A stretch of 64,000 bases of DNA from Molossus alvarezi. Lineage: Eukaryota; Chordata; Mammalia; Chiroptera; Molossidae. Position numbers and translations under genes: made by a program. Location: positions 18,910,074 through 18,974,073 of the forward strand of contig CM073893.1 in the NCBI GenBank assembly GCA_037176705.1. Reading direction: 5' to 3'. The notes under the pieces are model-generated. The model was not told the origin of the DNA. It did not search any database and saw only the letters and a list, made by a program, of their open reading frames with translations. Numbering within the stretch: the stretch's first letter is position 1; each line of letters begins with the position of its first letter. This document shows positions 45,795-57,189 of the stretch, piece after piece.

Positions 45795-45972
45795 TTTTTA
45801 TTTTTTTTAATGAATTTTTATTTATTTTTTTGTTACAGCTATTTTACCTTTTTACCCCATTGGCACTCCCCACCCCACCCCACCTCCGCCCCGTCCCCGG
45901 CTTAGTTGTCCATGTCCATTGGTCATGCATACATGCATATAAGTTCTGTGGTTTATCTCTTCCCACCCCCCG
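45795..45972 (-). mobile_element. Very short L1 3' end
   Basis: On the minus strand only the last ~140 bases of the 3' UTR plus poly-A: CCGGGGACGGGGCGGAGG, GGGGTAAAAAGGTAAAATAGC and GTAACAAAAAAATAAATAA. Flanked by TCCAATTACTTTA at 45782-45794 and 45973-45985, so it is a separate insertion sharing the middle duplication with the SINE. Confidence 0.95.
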
Positions 45973-46099
45973 TCCAATTACTTTAAATACCTGGACTATT
46001 CTGTCTCCTTTCACCTTTGTCGGTGGTATTCCCACCCTCCCCCACCCCAGCCTGTCACATTCTCTCCAGTTAACATAGGAGCCTAGAATGCAGAGAAAG

Positions 46100-47765
46100 C
46101 TTAATTGTTGAAGTTGCCAGAAAAGCCCCTCCCTTGAAACTCTTTTCTATTTGTTTCCTAGTCTGTCTTCTGGTGTTTCATTGTGTCCTTTACTGTTTCC
46201 TCTGAAGTCTTTCCATCATTTTAAGGTTAACATTTTTAAAAAGGAGCTTAAATACAGAACTCAGCTTGGTAAATGAGTATTGAGCAGCCATAAGCCAGTC
46301 TACAAAGTACTGTGGGGTTACAAAAGGAGTGATATGTTGTATTTAGAGAATGTACTAGAGGTGGGAGAGACCACTCTTCCTGTTTTCCCTAAGTGTTTTT
46401 TCTGTCCAACCTCATTTCTGAATTTGTCACTATGTCAATATACTATTTTAAACTCTTAGTAAAACCATTTGAAGACTATTTTTAGTTTACAAGTTGTTAC
46501 TATTCTGCTATCTGGTCCCCTCCTCAAATCCTTTTTAGAAGAAGCTGGGGCAGAAATCTATAGCCACCAGGAAACCCATAGGACCTGCTGCCTCTTGGAG
46601 TCCTGGGATACAGCAGAGGTGACTTCAGCTCACAGATCTTTAGCACATTGGCCTCATGGTTCTGATGGCATTATGGGAACAAGCATGGTAAGAAGCCCAG
46701 CTCAGAAATGTGCATTTGATCAAGTAAAAAATTCCTTATTCTAATGCAATTTTTATATATTCCTCTTTGTTCCTTCTCCTTCTCTGCAGCCCTCTTCATT
46801 ACCATAATAACTGTCAAAGGAAGATTCTGAGACAAGCCATTTAGGAAGGAAATAAGTTTACTTCTAGAGAAACTCCCAGAGAAGGTTCTAAAACAACCAG
46901 CTTATTAGATACTTAAAAACCCAAACTATTTCAAGGAAAAAAAAAACAACTCCACAATATTATTTAGATTATACATCCTGCAGTTAGTCTGTTTAAAGTT
47001 GAAGATAGGCAAATTTCTCTCGTAATTATTATAGCCACAAAAGTTGTGATGTATTATGGTGGTCATGGAGGTGTGCCGCTCAGATGTCCCATGTTAGAGA
47101 GAAACTGTTGTGAGAAAAGTAGATAGGGGCAGCCTCTGGCTTTGCCACACTCTTGGAATCTGCCACAGCATTCACACCAAGGCTATATTTTCCCCAGGTT
47201 GTTCCTAGCCAATGATTGAGCTCAGTGGGGGAAAAAGAGTCTGGCCATTCTTCTAAAGAGCAGTCTTTTCTCTGGAGCTCCCCACTGGCCTGGCCAAGAT
47301 GCTCCCAAAGCTGTGTTGAAGCTGAAGGCTCTTTCTACACAAGATTCCTACCTGCCCCCTCTCCTTTCTAAGATATATCAAAGTCTTTTCCTGCTCCCTT
47401 GCCTCTTAACCCTTCACAAATATCTCCTCTATTGAATATTTGCATCATTGTCAGAGCTGAAAATTTTGCTGAGAAAATAAAAACCTTAATATCTCCAGTT
47501 TGTTAAAAAAAAGACTTAAGTTTTCATTTATTTTGGTGGCCAAACCTGGAGAAGGTGACCCAGCCTTTTATTTTTGGTTTATCTCAGGTCTGAGTGTTTT
47601 ATCTTTCCTCCGACTGTGACGTGTGCTGTGCGCACCTACGCCTAAGGGCACGAGGGCATATTGCAGTGTCAGTTCCCACTTGAGCTCAGATTGCAAGAGA
47701 TGTTGTGAGCAGACGTTAGAGAAAAAAGCCTGCTGGGTCAATGCTATTTATCCTGAAGGCCTCTG
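46100..47765. other. Non-coding sequence, nothing recognised
   Basis: Mixed-composition unique-looking DNA. ORF 46469-46744 has no domain and no supported splice context. Confidence 0.5.
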
Positions 47766-48226
47766 TGGGAGGCAGAAGAAGTAGCCCCTCCACAATGTCC
47801 ACGTCCTAAAACCTGTGAATGTTACCTTACATGGAAAAGGGACTTTTTAGATGTGAAAGGTCAAGGATCCTGAGATAGGGAGATTATCCTGGATTACCCA
47901 GGTGAGCCAATGCCATCACCAGGGCTTTATTAGAGGCAAGTGGGTCAGTCAGAGAGAGAGATTTGAATGTTGGTGCTGTGCTGCTGATTTTAAAGATGGA
48001 AGAAGAGGCCATAGCCCAGGGATGCAGGAGGCCACAGAAATGCAAACTATAACAAGGAAGTAGAGTCTCTCTCCCCTGTAGCCTCCAGAAGGAATGCAGT
48101 CCTGTCAATACCTTGATTTCAGCCCAGTGAGAGTGATATCCTCTAGAACTTGAAGATAAATCTGTGTTGTTTTGAGCCATTAAGTTTGTGGCAATGTGTT
48201 ACAACAGCAATAAGAAACTAATAGAG
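47766..48226 (+). mobile_element. MaLR (MLT1-like) solo LTR
   Basis: Landmarks in order: CACAATGTCCACGTCCTAAAACC, TGTTACCTTACATGG, GGGAGATTATCCTGGATTACC, GCCTCCAGAAGGAATGCAG, CCTTGATTTCAGCCCAGTGAG and TTTGAGCCATTAAGTTTGTGG, then AAACTAATAGAG. It is an old LTR without viral genes. A minus-strand ORF inside it (47884-48180) is meaningless. Confidence 0.8.
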
Positions 48227-48373
48227 TCTTATTCAAGACCGTAATTTTATCTTCTTTAGCACATTCTGACATCATTTACCTGTGGACTCTAAACATTTTC
48301 ATGCCAAATATATCACTTGGATCCATCTTTATGTCATCATTTCATTCATTGACTAACAACAACAACAAAAAAA

Positions 48374-48407
48374 ATCAGTGTAGCATAGTGATTAAGAATC
48401 AAACTTG
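48374..48407 (+). repeat. MIR SINE, part 1 (twice interrupted)
   Basis: AATCAGTGTAGCATAGTGATTAAGAATC is the MIR 5' end. The MIR continues at 48698 and again at 48998. Confidence 0.8.
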
Positions 48408-48420
48408 AGAACTAGGTTTT

Positions 48421-48684
48421 AGCCCTCGCCAGTTTGGCTCAGTGGTTAGAGCATCGGCCCGCAGACTGGAGAGTCCTGGGTTCGGTTTCTACTAGGGCCA
48501 CGTACCTCAGTTGCTGTTTGTCCCTGGCCCCTGTTGGGGTTGTGTGGGTGGCAACCACCCCATGTGTCTCTCTCACATGGATGTTTCTCCCTCTCTCTCC
48601 CTTCCTCTTCCTCTCCCACTCTATCTGAAGATAAATGCAAAAAAAAAAAAAAAAAATGTCCTTGGGTGAGGATTAAAAAAAAAA
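48421..48684 (+). mobile_element. Ves-type SINE inserted in MIR
   Basis: Head GCCCTCGCCAGTTTGGCTCA, GGGTTCGGTTTCTACTAGGG, CT tract, TATCTGAAGATAAATGC, an A-run, then TGTCCTTGGGTGAGGATTAA. Perfect duplication AGAACTAGGTTTT at 48408-48420 and 48685-48697. Confidence 0.97.
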
Positions 48685-48697
48685 AGAACTAGGTTTT

Positions 48698-48790
48698 AAA
48701 TTTGATGCTGCCTTTTATCAGGTCTGTGATCATGGGCAAGTTACTTACTTAACTTCCCTGTTTTTCTATTTCCCCATCTTCAAAATAGGA
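48698..48790 (+). repeat. MIR SINE, part 2
   Basis: TCTGTGATCATGGGCAAGTTACTTACTTAAC and CTATTTCCCCATCTTCAAAATAGG are the MIR core, continuing from 48407. Confidence 0.88.
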
Positions 48791-48989
48791 AAGAGGTCAG
48801 AAAATTATGACCTTTGAGCCAAACCCATCTGCTGTCTGTTTTTATACATAAAGGTTAATTGAAACACAGTCATGCCATTTATTTACATGTTGTCAACAGA
48901 GTTGAGTAGTTCCAACAGAGACCACATGGTTCACAAAGGTGAAATATTTACTATTTCACCTTTTACAGAAAAAAAATTGCAGGCCCCTG
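48791..48989 (-). mobile_element. hAT-Charlie non-autonomous element inserted in MIR
   Basis: Plus strand: AATTATGACCTTTGAGCCAAACCC, ACATAAAGGTTAATTGAAACACAG, CAACAGAGTTGAGTAGTTCC, ATTTACTATTTCACCTTTTACAG, ending CAGGCCCCTG. It is the reverse of 22284-22492. The 8-bp flanks AAATAGGA (48783-48790) and AAGTAGAA (48990-48997) differ at two sites, the 8-bp target duplication expected of hAT elements. Confidence 0.87.
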
Positions 48990-48997
48990 AAGTAGAA

Positions 48998-49110
48998 TAG
49001 TAATATTACCTACTTCATGGCATTTTAAAAATGAGAATAAACAATGTGCTTAGAAGAGTTCTTGACACACAGCAAGACATTAATAAATACTAGCTGTTGT
49101 TATTTACCAT
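48998..49110 (+). repeat. MIR SINE, part 3
   Basis: TAGTAATATTACCTACTTCATGGC, GAATAAACAATGTGCTTAGAAG and GACATTAATAAATACTAGCTG complete the MIR 3' end. Confidence 0.82.
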
Positions 49111-50235
49111 CATCATTACACTTATTACTAGTAGTCAATTCAGCACCAACCATATGCCAGGCATTGTGGGCCTCTACTGCCTCTACTGTCGTTGCCAAGA
49201 GACCCTGATCCCTCCTCCAGCCTGAACTGTGGAGTTCCTCCCGGAGCTCCCACTGTTCACGCCAGTGCCCGCTTCCCAGTTTTGTACTGCCTTAGGCCCA
49301 GGCTAGGGGATACTAGAGGGAGAAAAAATATAATAAACTTACTGTGGGTATGATCATATTTTGAAATTTATCTTTTCTCTCAATCTGCCTACTACTATTT
49401 ACTTTACAGAATCCTCAAATAACTGCCACATGCATTCTGTAGCTGTATTCAGTGGAAGAGACAGGTCACATGTGAGAATTTATCTTGAACCTCTCAATAC
49501 AGATTAGAATTGTAAATGTCAAAGCAGAATGCTGAATATTATGGGGTTGTTAAAAAATAATGTGATTTGATCTCCGCCTTGAACAAGCTTGGTAGAACAT
49601 AGAAGAAGACCGGGTAATCCCCACACGTCAGAGTTTGGTCTTTCCTGTGCATGTGCTGGGGAAGGGCAGTGTGTAGATTGAGATCTCAGCCCAATGGAGC
49701 TGGTGGGGAGTAGGTTGGAGGAGGGACAGGAAAGGATGGGGACAACAGAACTGACAGGGAGTGGTGAACACTGGATTTTCCAGGTACAATGAGGAAGGTG
49801 TAGGGGATCTAGTCCCAGATCTAAAGGTGGTATCTTGGAATATGGAGTTATGGCTATGTGTCAGCACAGGAGAAATTCATAAAATGGTGGAATGCTTGGG
49901 AGTCAGGAAGACCTGTTAATAGGCCATACCATGTGAGGTAGGGAGTTGGATCTGGTCCCCAAGAGACTTGGGGTTCAGTGTCATGCCTCGACCCTAGACT
50001 GAGGCAGAGAATGAGGCAGGACAAGAAGGGATACTAAAGAGAGGAGAGGTTTGGCTAGAAAGTCTAGTCTTTTAGATAAATTATATTGGTGGTATGGAAT
50101 ATTACAAGTTCAGAAGTTACACGAAGAACATGGAATATCCCAGACTGGTTACCAAGAAGAAAGACAGTCTGAGGAGACCTGAGGGGCCCTGCAGTACTGA
50201 CTGGACCACCCATTCTTAAGGAGATGATTTCAATT
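49111..50235. other. Non-coding sequence, nothing recognised
   Basis: GC-balanced unique-looking DNA. ORF 49628-49867 lacks a domain. Confidence 0.5.
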
Positions 50236-50405
50236 TATGCCCGGCCAACAGCACTGTGATTCTCAAAGTTACCGCGTGTAGAAGGCACCTGGGACATCTG
50301 CTCACGAAAAGGTAAATTCCTGGAACCTGCCATTCTGGTAAGTCCATTTGGGGTGAGGCCCAGAAATCTGCACTTTTAGCAGATGATTCTGGGCCACAGA
50401 TCATA
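50236..50405. repeat. MER5A-like hAT MITE
   Basis: GCACTGTGATTCTCAAAGTTACC, CACCTGGGACATCTGC and GAGGCCCAGAAATCTGCACTTTTAGC resemble MER5A order (terminal CAGTGGTTCTCAAAG, then CCCAGAAATCTGC). Diverged. Confidence 0.5.
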
Positions 50406-51939
50406 TAGTGAGTTTTCCCTCTTTATTGGGATTGGCTGATTCATCTGAACCACAGGTGACCCTTGTGAAGGTGATTATCATGATGAGCAAGTAACTGTGG
50501 AAGGATGAGAAATCCTTCCACAGAGGGGATCACCTGCTTATTTTGGGATGTTGAGATTTAGAGAAGGATTTTTCCCACTTATCACACTTCTTCCTCAGAA
50601 GCATTCATTTCCCAAGCAATTGCCCAAACAAAGACAAAGTACTGCTCATTAACAGAGCGGTAAGTACCCAGCACTCTTCAAAGCAGGAATCTCCAGTAAA
50701 AAAAGCTATATTTTCAAATATGGCTTAGGCTGGGAGGCTGCAGCAAGGGTTTTGATTAATTTCTGCTTGAAAATAAAAAGGCAATGTCTGTGTTTATCTG
50801 GAATAGGAAAGAATGGACCTGAGAGAGGCCTTGGCTAGGCTACCCGGAGGTCAGCCTTGCAGGCGAGCGTACATCTCAGTTACAGTAAGGGAAAAAGCAG
50901 AGCATGGCTGTGCGCCTTTTAGAAGGCACAGTAAGCTCTCTCAGTGGTAAATCATAGTCCAATCAGTATTTTGTCTCTAATCACATTGGTGATTCTCCTT
51001 CCCTTTGAGAAGGAGTTTATAAGAAATACGACTGAGATTTCTTCATCTGCAGAAGAATCTGACTTCCCCAAAGGGGTGAAAGTAATTTTGTTGTCATTTG
51101 AATGGAGAAACTAAAAATGATATTAACCCATGTTGATACTTCCTGGGTTTATGGTAGTAAACACATAAATGAATGTCTGTTTCCCAGGCAACTTTGAATA
51201 AAGTCCAAAAACTTTATCTCTAATACCCATGCTTGCTATGGGAAATTTTTACAATGATTAAGAGAATGACAAAACACATCCCTTGATCATTTCTCAAAAA
51301 GCCTTCAGTAGCCTTAGGTCCCCCTGTAGGTCTCCTCAGAGACAACTGTGAACCCCTTTAACCCTTCCAGAGCTTCCCATGGTCAAATCTAGGACAATTA
51401 GAACAACAACATAAATAATGATAGTCATTGATTATAAATGATATAATTAAATATCTAAGAATCCATATTAATATAAATAAATAATTGAATAAATAATAAA
51501 GGAGAGAAAAAGACCATTCTTTCTTACATTAGAATACCAATTGAAAAATGTAGAAGAGATGATGGAAATAGAAAAATCATTCTGGCAGAGATCACTGTAA
51601 TATTTTTACAGGTGCCATCAATGGATGCTAAATTTGTGGGTACATATATGGGAAACTGGTATTTGTTTTAAAATATATTCCCTTCAAGATTGTCTTAATT
51701 ATAAAGGGGAATCAGTAAGTTTATAGAATAGAAACTCAGCAAACATCCCTTTAACCAAGTGATCAAAGTTAGCATCACCGTAATAAGACATAGATATCAT
51801 GTATCTCCTGATGTGATACACCAAGATGGCTGAATTTCTGTTATTCTTGTAAAAAATGCATAATCTCAACTAATCATGGGAAGAAATCAGACAAATTCTG
51901 GAGACATTCTGTACAAAATAACTGGCCGATTGTCTTCTC
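50406..51939. other. Non-coding sequence, nothing recognised
   Basis: Unique-looking, with few repeat signatures. 51400-51500 is AT-rich (TAAATAATGATAG, ATAAATAAATAATTG). No exon supported. Confidence 0.5.
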
Positions 51940-52166
51940 TTTATTTTTAATCTTCAACCCATGATATGCTTTTATTGATTTTAGGGAGAGAGGAAGAGGG
52001 TGGGAAGAAAGAGAGAAGCATAGACATGAGAAAGAAACATTAGTCAGTTGCTTCCCTACTGGAAATCGGGCTCACAACCTAGGTATGTGCCCTGAGCAAG
52101 AATCAAACCCACAACCTTTTCATGTATGGGATGATGCTCCAACCAACTGAGTCACTCAGCTAGGGG
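51940..52166 (-). mobile_element. Ves-type SINE
   Basis: Plus strand: TTTAATCTTCAACCCATGAT, TTGATTTTAGGGAGAGAGG, GAATCAAACCCACAACC and the head complement CTCAGCTAGGGG. Flanks GGCCGATTGTCTTCT and GGCCGGTGCTCTTCT form a decayed 15-base duplication. Confidence 0.92.
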
Positions 52167-52499
52167 TGGCCGGTGCTCTTCTTAAAAGACTAACTGTTCC
52201 AAATTGAAGAGACTAGGAGACATGATCAGTAAATGTGAAAAGGAATCCTGAATTGCATCCTGCACCAGAAAAGGGATGTTAGTAAAACAACTGGTAAAAT
52301 GTAAATAAGATCTATAGGTTAGCTAGTTTCATTTTACGAATGCTAATTTTCTGGTTTTAACAATTGTACTATGGTTACGTGAAAATGATAAAATTAGGAA
52401 AAATTGAGTGAAGGGGACACGGAACTCCATGTAATATATTTGTAACTTTCTTGTAAGTCTAAAGTTATTTCAAAATCAAAATGTTAGATAAAGAGCCCT

Positions 52500-53209
52500 C
52501 CATCAACACATCATCAAACAACAAGTGCTGGTGAGGGTATGGAGAAAAGGGGACCCTAGTGCACTGCTGGTGGGAATGCAGACTCATGCAGGCACTATGG
52601 AAAACAATATGGTGTTTCCTCAAAAAATTAAAAATTGATCTGCCATTTGACCCAGTTATCCCATTCATAGGAAAATTCCCTAAGAAGCCTGAAACACCAA
52701 TCAGAAAGAATATATGTACCCCTATGTTCATAGCAGCACTATTTACAATTGCTAAGATCTGGAAACAACCCAAGTGTCCATCAGTAGATGAGTGGATGAA
52801 AAAGCTATGGTACATTTATACAATGGAATACCATGCAGCTGTAAGAAAGAAAGATCTCTTATCTTTTGAGAAATCATGGAGGGACCTGGAGAGCAAAATA
52901 AGCCAATCAGAGAAAGACAAATATCACATGATCTCACTTATTTGTGAAATATAATGAACTAAATAAGCTGATGAACAAAACAGACCCAGAGACATAGAAA
53001 GGAACATAGTTCAGACTGACAAACCTCAGAGATGGGGTGTGGGGGGATGGATGAGATAAATCAAAGAACTTATATGCATGTAAGTGTAACCAATGGACAT
53101 AGACAACAATGCTAGGGTGGGAGGGTAGGATGGGGAGGATCATGTCTTGGGGGGGAAAAAAGAGAAACATTTGTAACAAAAATAAATTAATAAAAATTAA
53201 AAGAAAAAA
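52500..53209 (+). mobile_element. L1, 5'-truncated
   Basis: Plus-strand ORF2 C-terminal piece (open 52559-52954: [13 protein letters not shown] to [14 protein letters not shown]) and 3' UTR ending TTTGTAACAAAAATAAATTAA. AAAGAGCCCT is repeated at 52490-52499 and 53210-53219. Its 3' end faces that of the next L1 across 172 bases. Confidence 0.95.
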
Positions 53210-53381
53210 AAAGAGCCCTTCTGAATTTTATGATAGTGTTCTTTCACTTAAAATTTTTGCGATTAAATAAGGCAGAAGTAAAACAGAAGATAAAAATTCA
53301 GCATATAACTTTAAATATTTTGTAGCATATATTAGGTATATACTTTATAATCAACTACATATAGTCTTTAGGTCTATTTTA

Positions 53382-53829
53382 TTTTATTTAAATTTTTTAT
53401 TTATTAATTTGTTTTTGTTACAGATGTTTCTCATTTTCCCCCCCATTGACACCCTCCTCCCCTTCCCTCCCACCCCATCTCCAGCTTTGTTGTCTATGTT
53501 CATTGGTCATGCATATATGCATGTCAGTTCTGTGATTTATCTCTTCCCCCCCACTCCCCTCCTCTGAGGCTTGTCAGCCTGTACCCCACCTCCATGTCTC
53601 TGGGTTAATTTTGTTCAGCAGTTTGTTTAGTTCATTATATTCCACAAATAAGTGAGATCATGTGATATTTGTCTTTCTCTGCTTGGCTTGTTTTGCTTAG
53701 GATAATACTTTCCAGGTCTTTCCATACCATCTCAAAGGATAAGAGATCTTTCTTTCTTTCTTTTTTTTTTTATCCTCACCCGAGGACATTTTTTCATTTT
53801 TTGTTCAGATAGAGTGGGAGGGAGAGAGA

Positions 53830-53877
<48 letters not shown>

Positions 53878-54777
53878 TCGACGTGAAAGGGACACATCGA
53901 GTGGCTGCCACCCGCACGACCAACCAGGGTCAGGGACAAACTGCAATCGAGGTACGTGCCCTTAGCGGGAACCGAACCTGGGTCTCTCTGTACCGCAGGC
54001 CAACGCTCCAACCGCTGAGCCAAACCGGCCAGGGTGAGATCTTTCTTTCTTGCAGCTGCATAGTATTCCATTGTGTACATGTACCACAGCTCTTTTATTC
54101 ACTCATCTACTATTGGACACTTGGGTTGTTTCCAGATCTTAGCAATTGTAAATAGTGCTGCTATAAACATAGGGGTACATATATTCTTTCTGATTGGTGT
54201 TTCAGGTTTCTTAGGGCATATTCCTTGAAGTGGGACCACTGGTTCAAATGGCAGTTCAATTTTAACTTTTTGAGGTAACACCACAGTGTTTTCCACAGTG
54301 GCTGCAACCAATCTGCATTCCCACCAGCAGTGTACTAGAGTCTCCTTTTCTCCACACCCTCGCCAGCACTTGTTGTTTGATGATTTGTGGATAGCGGCCA
54401 TTCTGACAGGTGTGAGGTGATACCTCATTGTTGTTTTAATTTGCATCTCTCTGATGACTAGTGATGTTGAGCATTTCTTCATATGTCTCTTGGCCATTTG
54501 TATGTCCTGTTTGGAGAGGTGTCTATTTAGTTCTTCTGCCCATTTTTTAATTGGGTTCTTTGATTTCCTCTTGTTGAGTTGTATGAGCACTCTCTAGATA
54601 TTGGAAATTAACCCCTTATCTGATGCATCATTGGCTATTATGCTCTCCTATATAGTTTTGATGGTTGTTTCTTTTGCTGTGCAAAAACTTTTAAGTTTGA
54701 TATAGTCCCATGTGTTCATTTTTTCCTTTGTTTCTCTTGCCTTGGGTGTTGTATCAGTGAAAATTCTGCTGCATATG
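53382..54777 (-). mobile_element. L1, 5'-truncated, carrying a SINE
   Basis: Minus-strand ORF2 C-terminal region and 3' UTR, poly-A side at 53382-53430. The open piece 54099-54590 includes [35 protein letters not shown] is repeated at 53367-53381 and 54778-54792. The element is interrupted by the SINE at 53759-54035. A segment of about 20 bases near 54655 is missing relative to the full-length copy. Confidence 0.96.
53759..54035 (-). mobile_element. Young Ves-type SINE inside the L1
   Basis: CpG-rich little-decayed copy: CATCGACGTGAAAGGGACAC, CGAGTGGCTGCCACCCGCAC, GGGAACCGAACCTGGGTCTC, head complement CCAAACCGGCCAGGG, and a long GA tract (about 53829-53873). A perfect 16-base duplication GAGATCTTTCTTTCTT lies at 53743-53758 and 54036-54051, the second being L1 sequence. 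Confidence 0.98.
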
Positions 54778-54792
54778 TTTAGGTCTATTTTA

Positions 54793-55584
54793 ACAAAAAG
54801 CTGGACATTAAACATTTGATTAGAAATTTAATGCTGTAATCTGACTTTAAATTCATAGAAATAGAATTTTCAATTTACATAATTTTGATTTATAGTACCT
54901 TTTCTAAAAAAGCAATCCTCTACAAAATTAAGATGGTCCACAAACTAATCACATTTATCAGAGACTAACTAGACTGATAGAATCTGACTTTCAGGGGGGT
55001 GTTCTTACAATCTTAGTTTTTTTTCCTGATTACAAATATCATGTATTTAAATGGCTCAGTTTAATTGCAGCTAAAATGTAGCCATTGTATTGAAGGGCTT
55101 TTTGGCATATATCATTATTCAAGAATGCAGTAATTAAAAATAATAAAGACAAGGCCTAATATAATTCTGGATTTTATTATTAATAACTTTCCTAAAGTCA
55201 GAATCCACAGGGACAATCTTTGGGCAAATTCATTACCTAAAAGAACAGTTTTGTTCGTTCAGAAGCCTGTATTACAGAACCAAGGAAGACTATGTGAACA
55301 TGCATGACTCCCCAAAAGGAAATGAAATGGGGTAACGGTCCAATATGGGTGATTAATGTTTTCCTACCTCCTATGCTATAGCATACCAACCTATTGATTT
55401 TAGAAAGCACAGACACCTTAGTACCAGGGAGCAGGAAGAGAAACAGTGTGCTATTTAGTGTGATTGTCAGTGTGCATGGAGCTCTAAGTCACTTGCAAGG
55501 AGTCAGGTAAATATAAGGTCTTTGTAAAAAAAATATTATTTTCTTTGGCAATAATAAAGGTGCATAGAAGCTAACATACAGTGC
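54793..55584. other. Non-coding sequence, nothing recognised
   Basis: AT-rich unique-looking DNA without ORFs of note. Confidence 0.6.
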
Positions 55585-55790
55585 TTGCTTCATGGGGCTG
55601 TGTGTTACACACTTTCCAAATTAACTCATTTAATCATCACAATAATCCTTTGAGGTAGATACTAATGATGATCTCTACTTTACAGATGACGAAACTGAGG
55701 CACAGAGGTAACCCAACTTGCCAAGTGGTCAAATCTTGGCAGTGTGACTCCAGAGTTACACCTTTAACCACTACACTATATTTAGTGTAG
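55585..55790 (-). repeat. MIR SINE
   Basis: Plus strand: TTAATCATCACAATAATCC, CTACTTTACAGATGACGAAACTGAGGCACAGAGG, CAAGTGGTC and CTTTAACCACTACACTAT, the complement of MIR from 3' to 5'. Well preserved for its age. Confidence 0.88.
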
Positions 55791-55879
55791 TAGGGTTTGC
55801 TTCCTTGGTGTATTATGTTCACTTTTCTCTTCTGGACACATGCTATCAATTTTCTGTTGGTTCTTGATACATAGTAATT

Positions 55880-56085
55880 ACAATCAACAACTTATAAGCA
55901 CTTTGTAAGAACTAAATCATTTAATTCCCATAACAAGTGTGTGAATTTTAACATCCCCATTATGCAAGCTGAGGTTAAGTGGCAGTTGTGGGTCAGACAG
56001 CTAATAATTAGCCAAGGTGGGAGTCCAGGTTACAGAGCTCCTGAGGCAGAGCTCCTACGCTTAAACACTGTGCTCTGTACTGACT
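55880..56085 (-). repeat. MIR SINE, second copy
   Basis: Plus strand: TAAGCACTTTGTAAGAACTAAATC, TTATGCAAGCTGAGGTTAAG, GGGTCAGACAGCTAATAATTAGC and CGCTTAAACACTGTGCTCTG, same order and orientation as 55585-55790. Confidence 0.82.
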
Positions 56086-56344
56086 TTGGATGATATGGCT
56101 GGTTACTATTTCTGCCCCCAAATCTGTTCTTTCCTTCTTCCATGTCACTGAGTTTTGGCTGATATACAAGGCTACTTGGGTTTCATTTACCAGATGACCT
56201 CGAGGCTAGATTTGGCTGGTATGTGAGCAGAATGGATACCCACAACTTCTTGCAAAAAACATGCTCCCCTGGATTTCTCTCCTTCCTGTGGGGGAAAGCG
56301 AGGCTGCCAAGCTGGCCTGGACCTGTGGCACTGTGATCACATTT

Positions 56345-56435
56345 ACTTTCTAATCAAGGATAAGTCACAGTTCTTAAACAACTACTTCTTCCCACCTGCC
56401 TTAAGTATTCTGGTGATAAGAATGTTCCCTGTATT
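56345..56435. repeat. Local duplication, copy 1
   Basis: TCTAATCAAGGATAAGTCAC, then TTAAACAACT and a TATTCTGGTGATAAGAATG segment, matches 58138-58225. Not recognised as a known family. Confidence 0.7.
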
Positions 56436-56888
56436 CTGACAAAGATTTCTTTTTTGGTTATAGTAGCTTAACTTGTACCATAATATCAAGTGGTTCAATA
56501 GTTATGTACCAGAAGCAAATAAAATTTTTCAAGTGGTCACCTATTAATCCAGGATCTAAGCATTCTGAGAACAACTGTTGCCTAGAAATGTTCTGCTCAT
56601 TTCATTGTGATTTTCCAATAATCTGTGTAAATTTTATTATATATCCATTAAAAATTATGTAGCAGAATACTATTGAATGAAACAGAAGGAAAGATGTTCA
56701 TTATACTTTTTAAATGAAAAAACAAACAAACAAAACAAAACATGCCTTACAAAATGGTAAGTAAAGTGTGATCTCTTATAACAGTAGATTTTATTATGTT
56801 GAGTAATTATAGATTTTATTTCCTCTTTTGGGGGTTTATTTGTACTTATAATACTTATTCTTCAATGAATTTGTATTATTTATTTATT

Positions 56889-57135
56889 TTTTTTTTAATC
56901 CTCACCCGAGGACATTTTTCCATCTTTTTGTACAGATAGAGTGGGAGGGAGAGAGAGGAAGAGAGAGAGAGAGAAACATCGACGTGAAAGGGACACATCG
57001 AGTGGCTGCCACCCGCACGACCAACCAGGGCCGGGGACAAACTGCAACCGAGGTACGTGCCCTTAGCGGGAACCGAACCCGGGTCTCTCTGGACCGCAGG
57101 CGGACGCTCTAACCGCTGGCCAAACCGGCCAGGGC
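56889..57135 (-). mobile_element. Young Ves-type SINE with target duplication
   Basis: Little-decayed CpG-rich copy: TCCTCACCCGAGGACATTTT, ACATCGACGTGAAAGGGAC, GGGAACCGAACCCGGGTCTC, CGGACGCTCTAACCGCTGG, CCAAACCGGCCAGGGC. Flanks share TGTATTATTT (56872 and 57136). Confidence 0.97.
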
Positions 57136-57189
57136 TGTATTATTTTTTATTTAAAAAATTTAAAGATGAAATAAAAGCCTATATATATA

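Noticed and set aside
40656..57135. tRNA-like A and B boxes (e.g. GGTTCGATTCC) as genuine tRNA genes
   Set aside because: All occur in SINE heads with SINE bodies or tails; no cloverleaf with a proper acceptor stem and anticodon loop was found.
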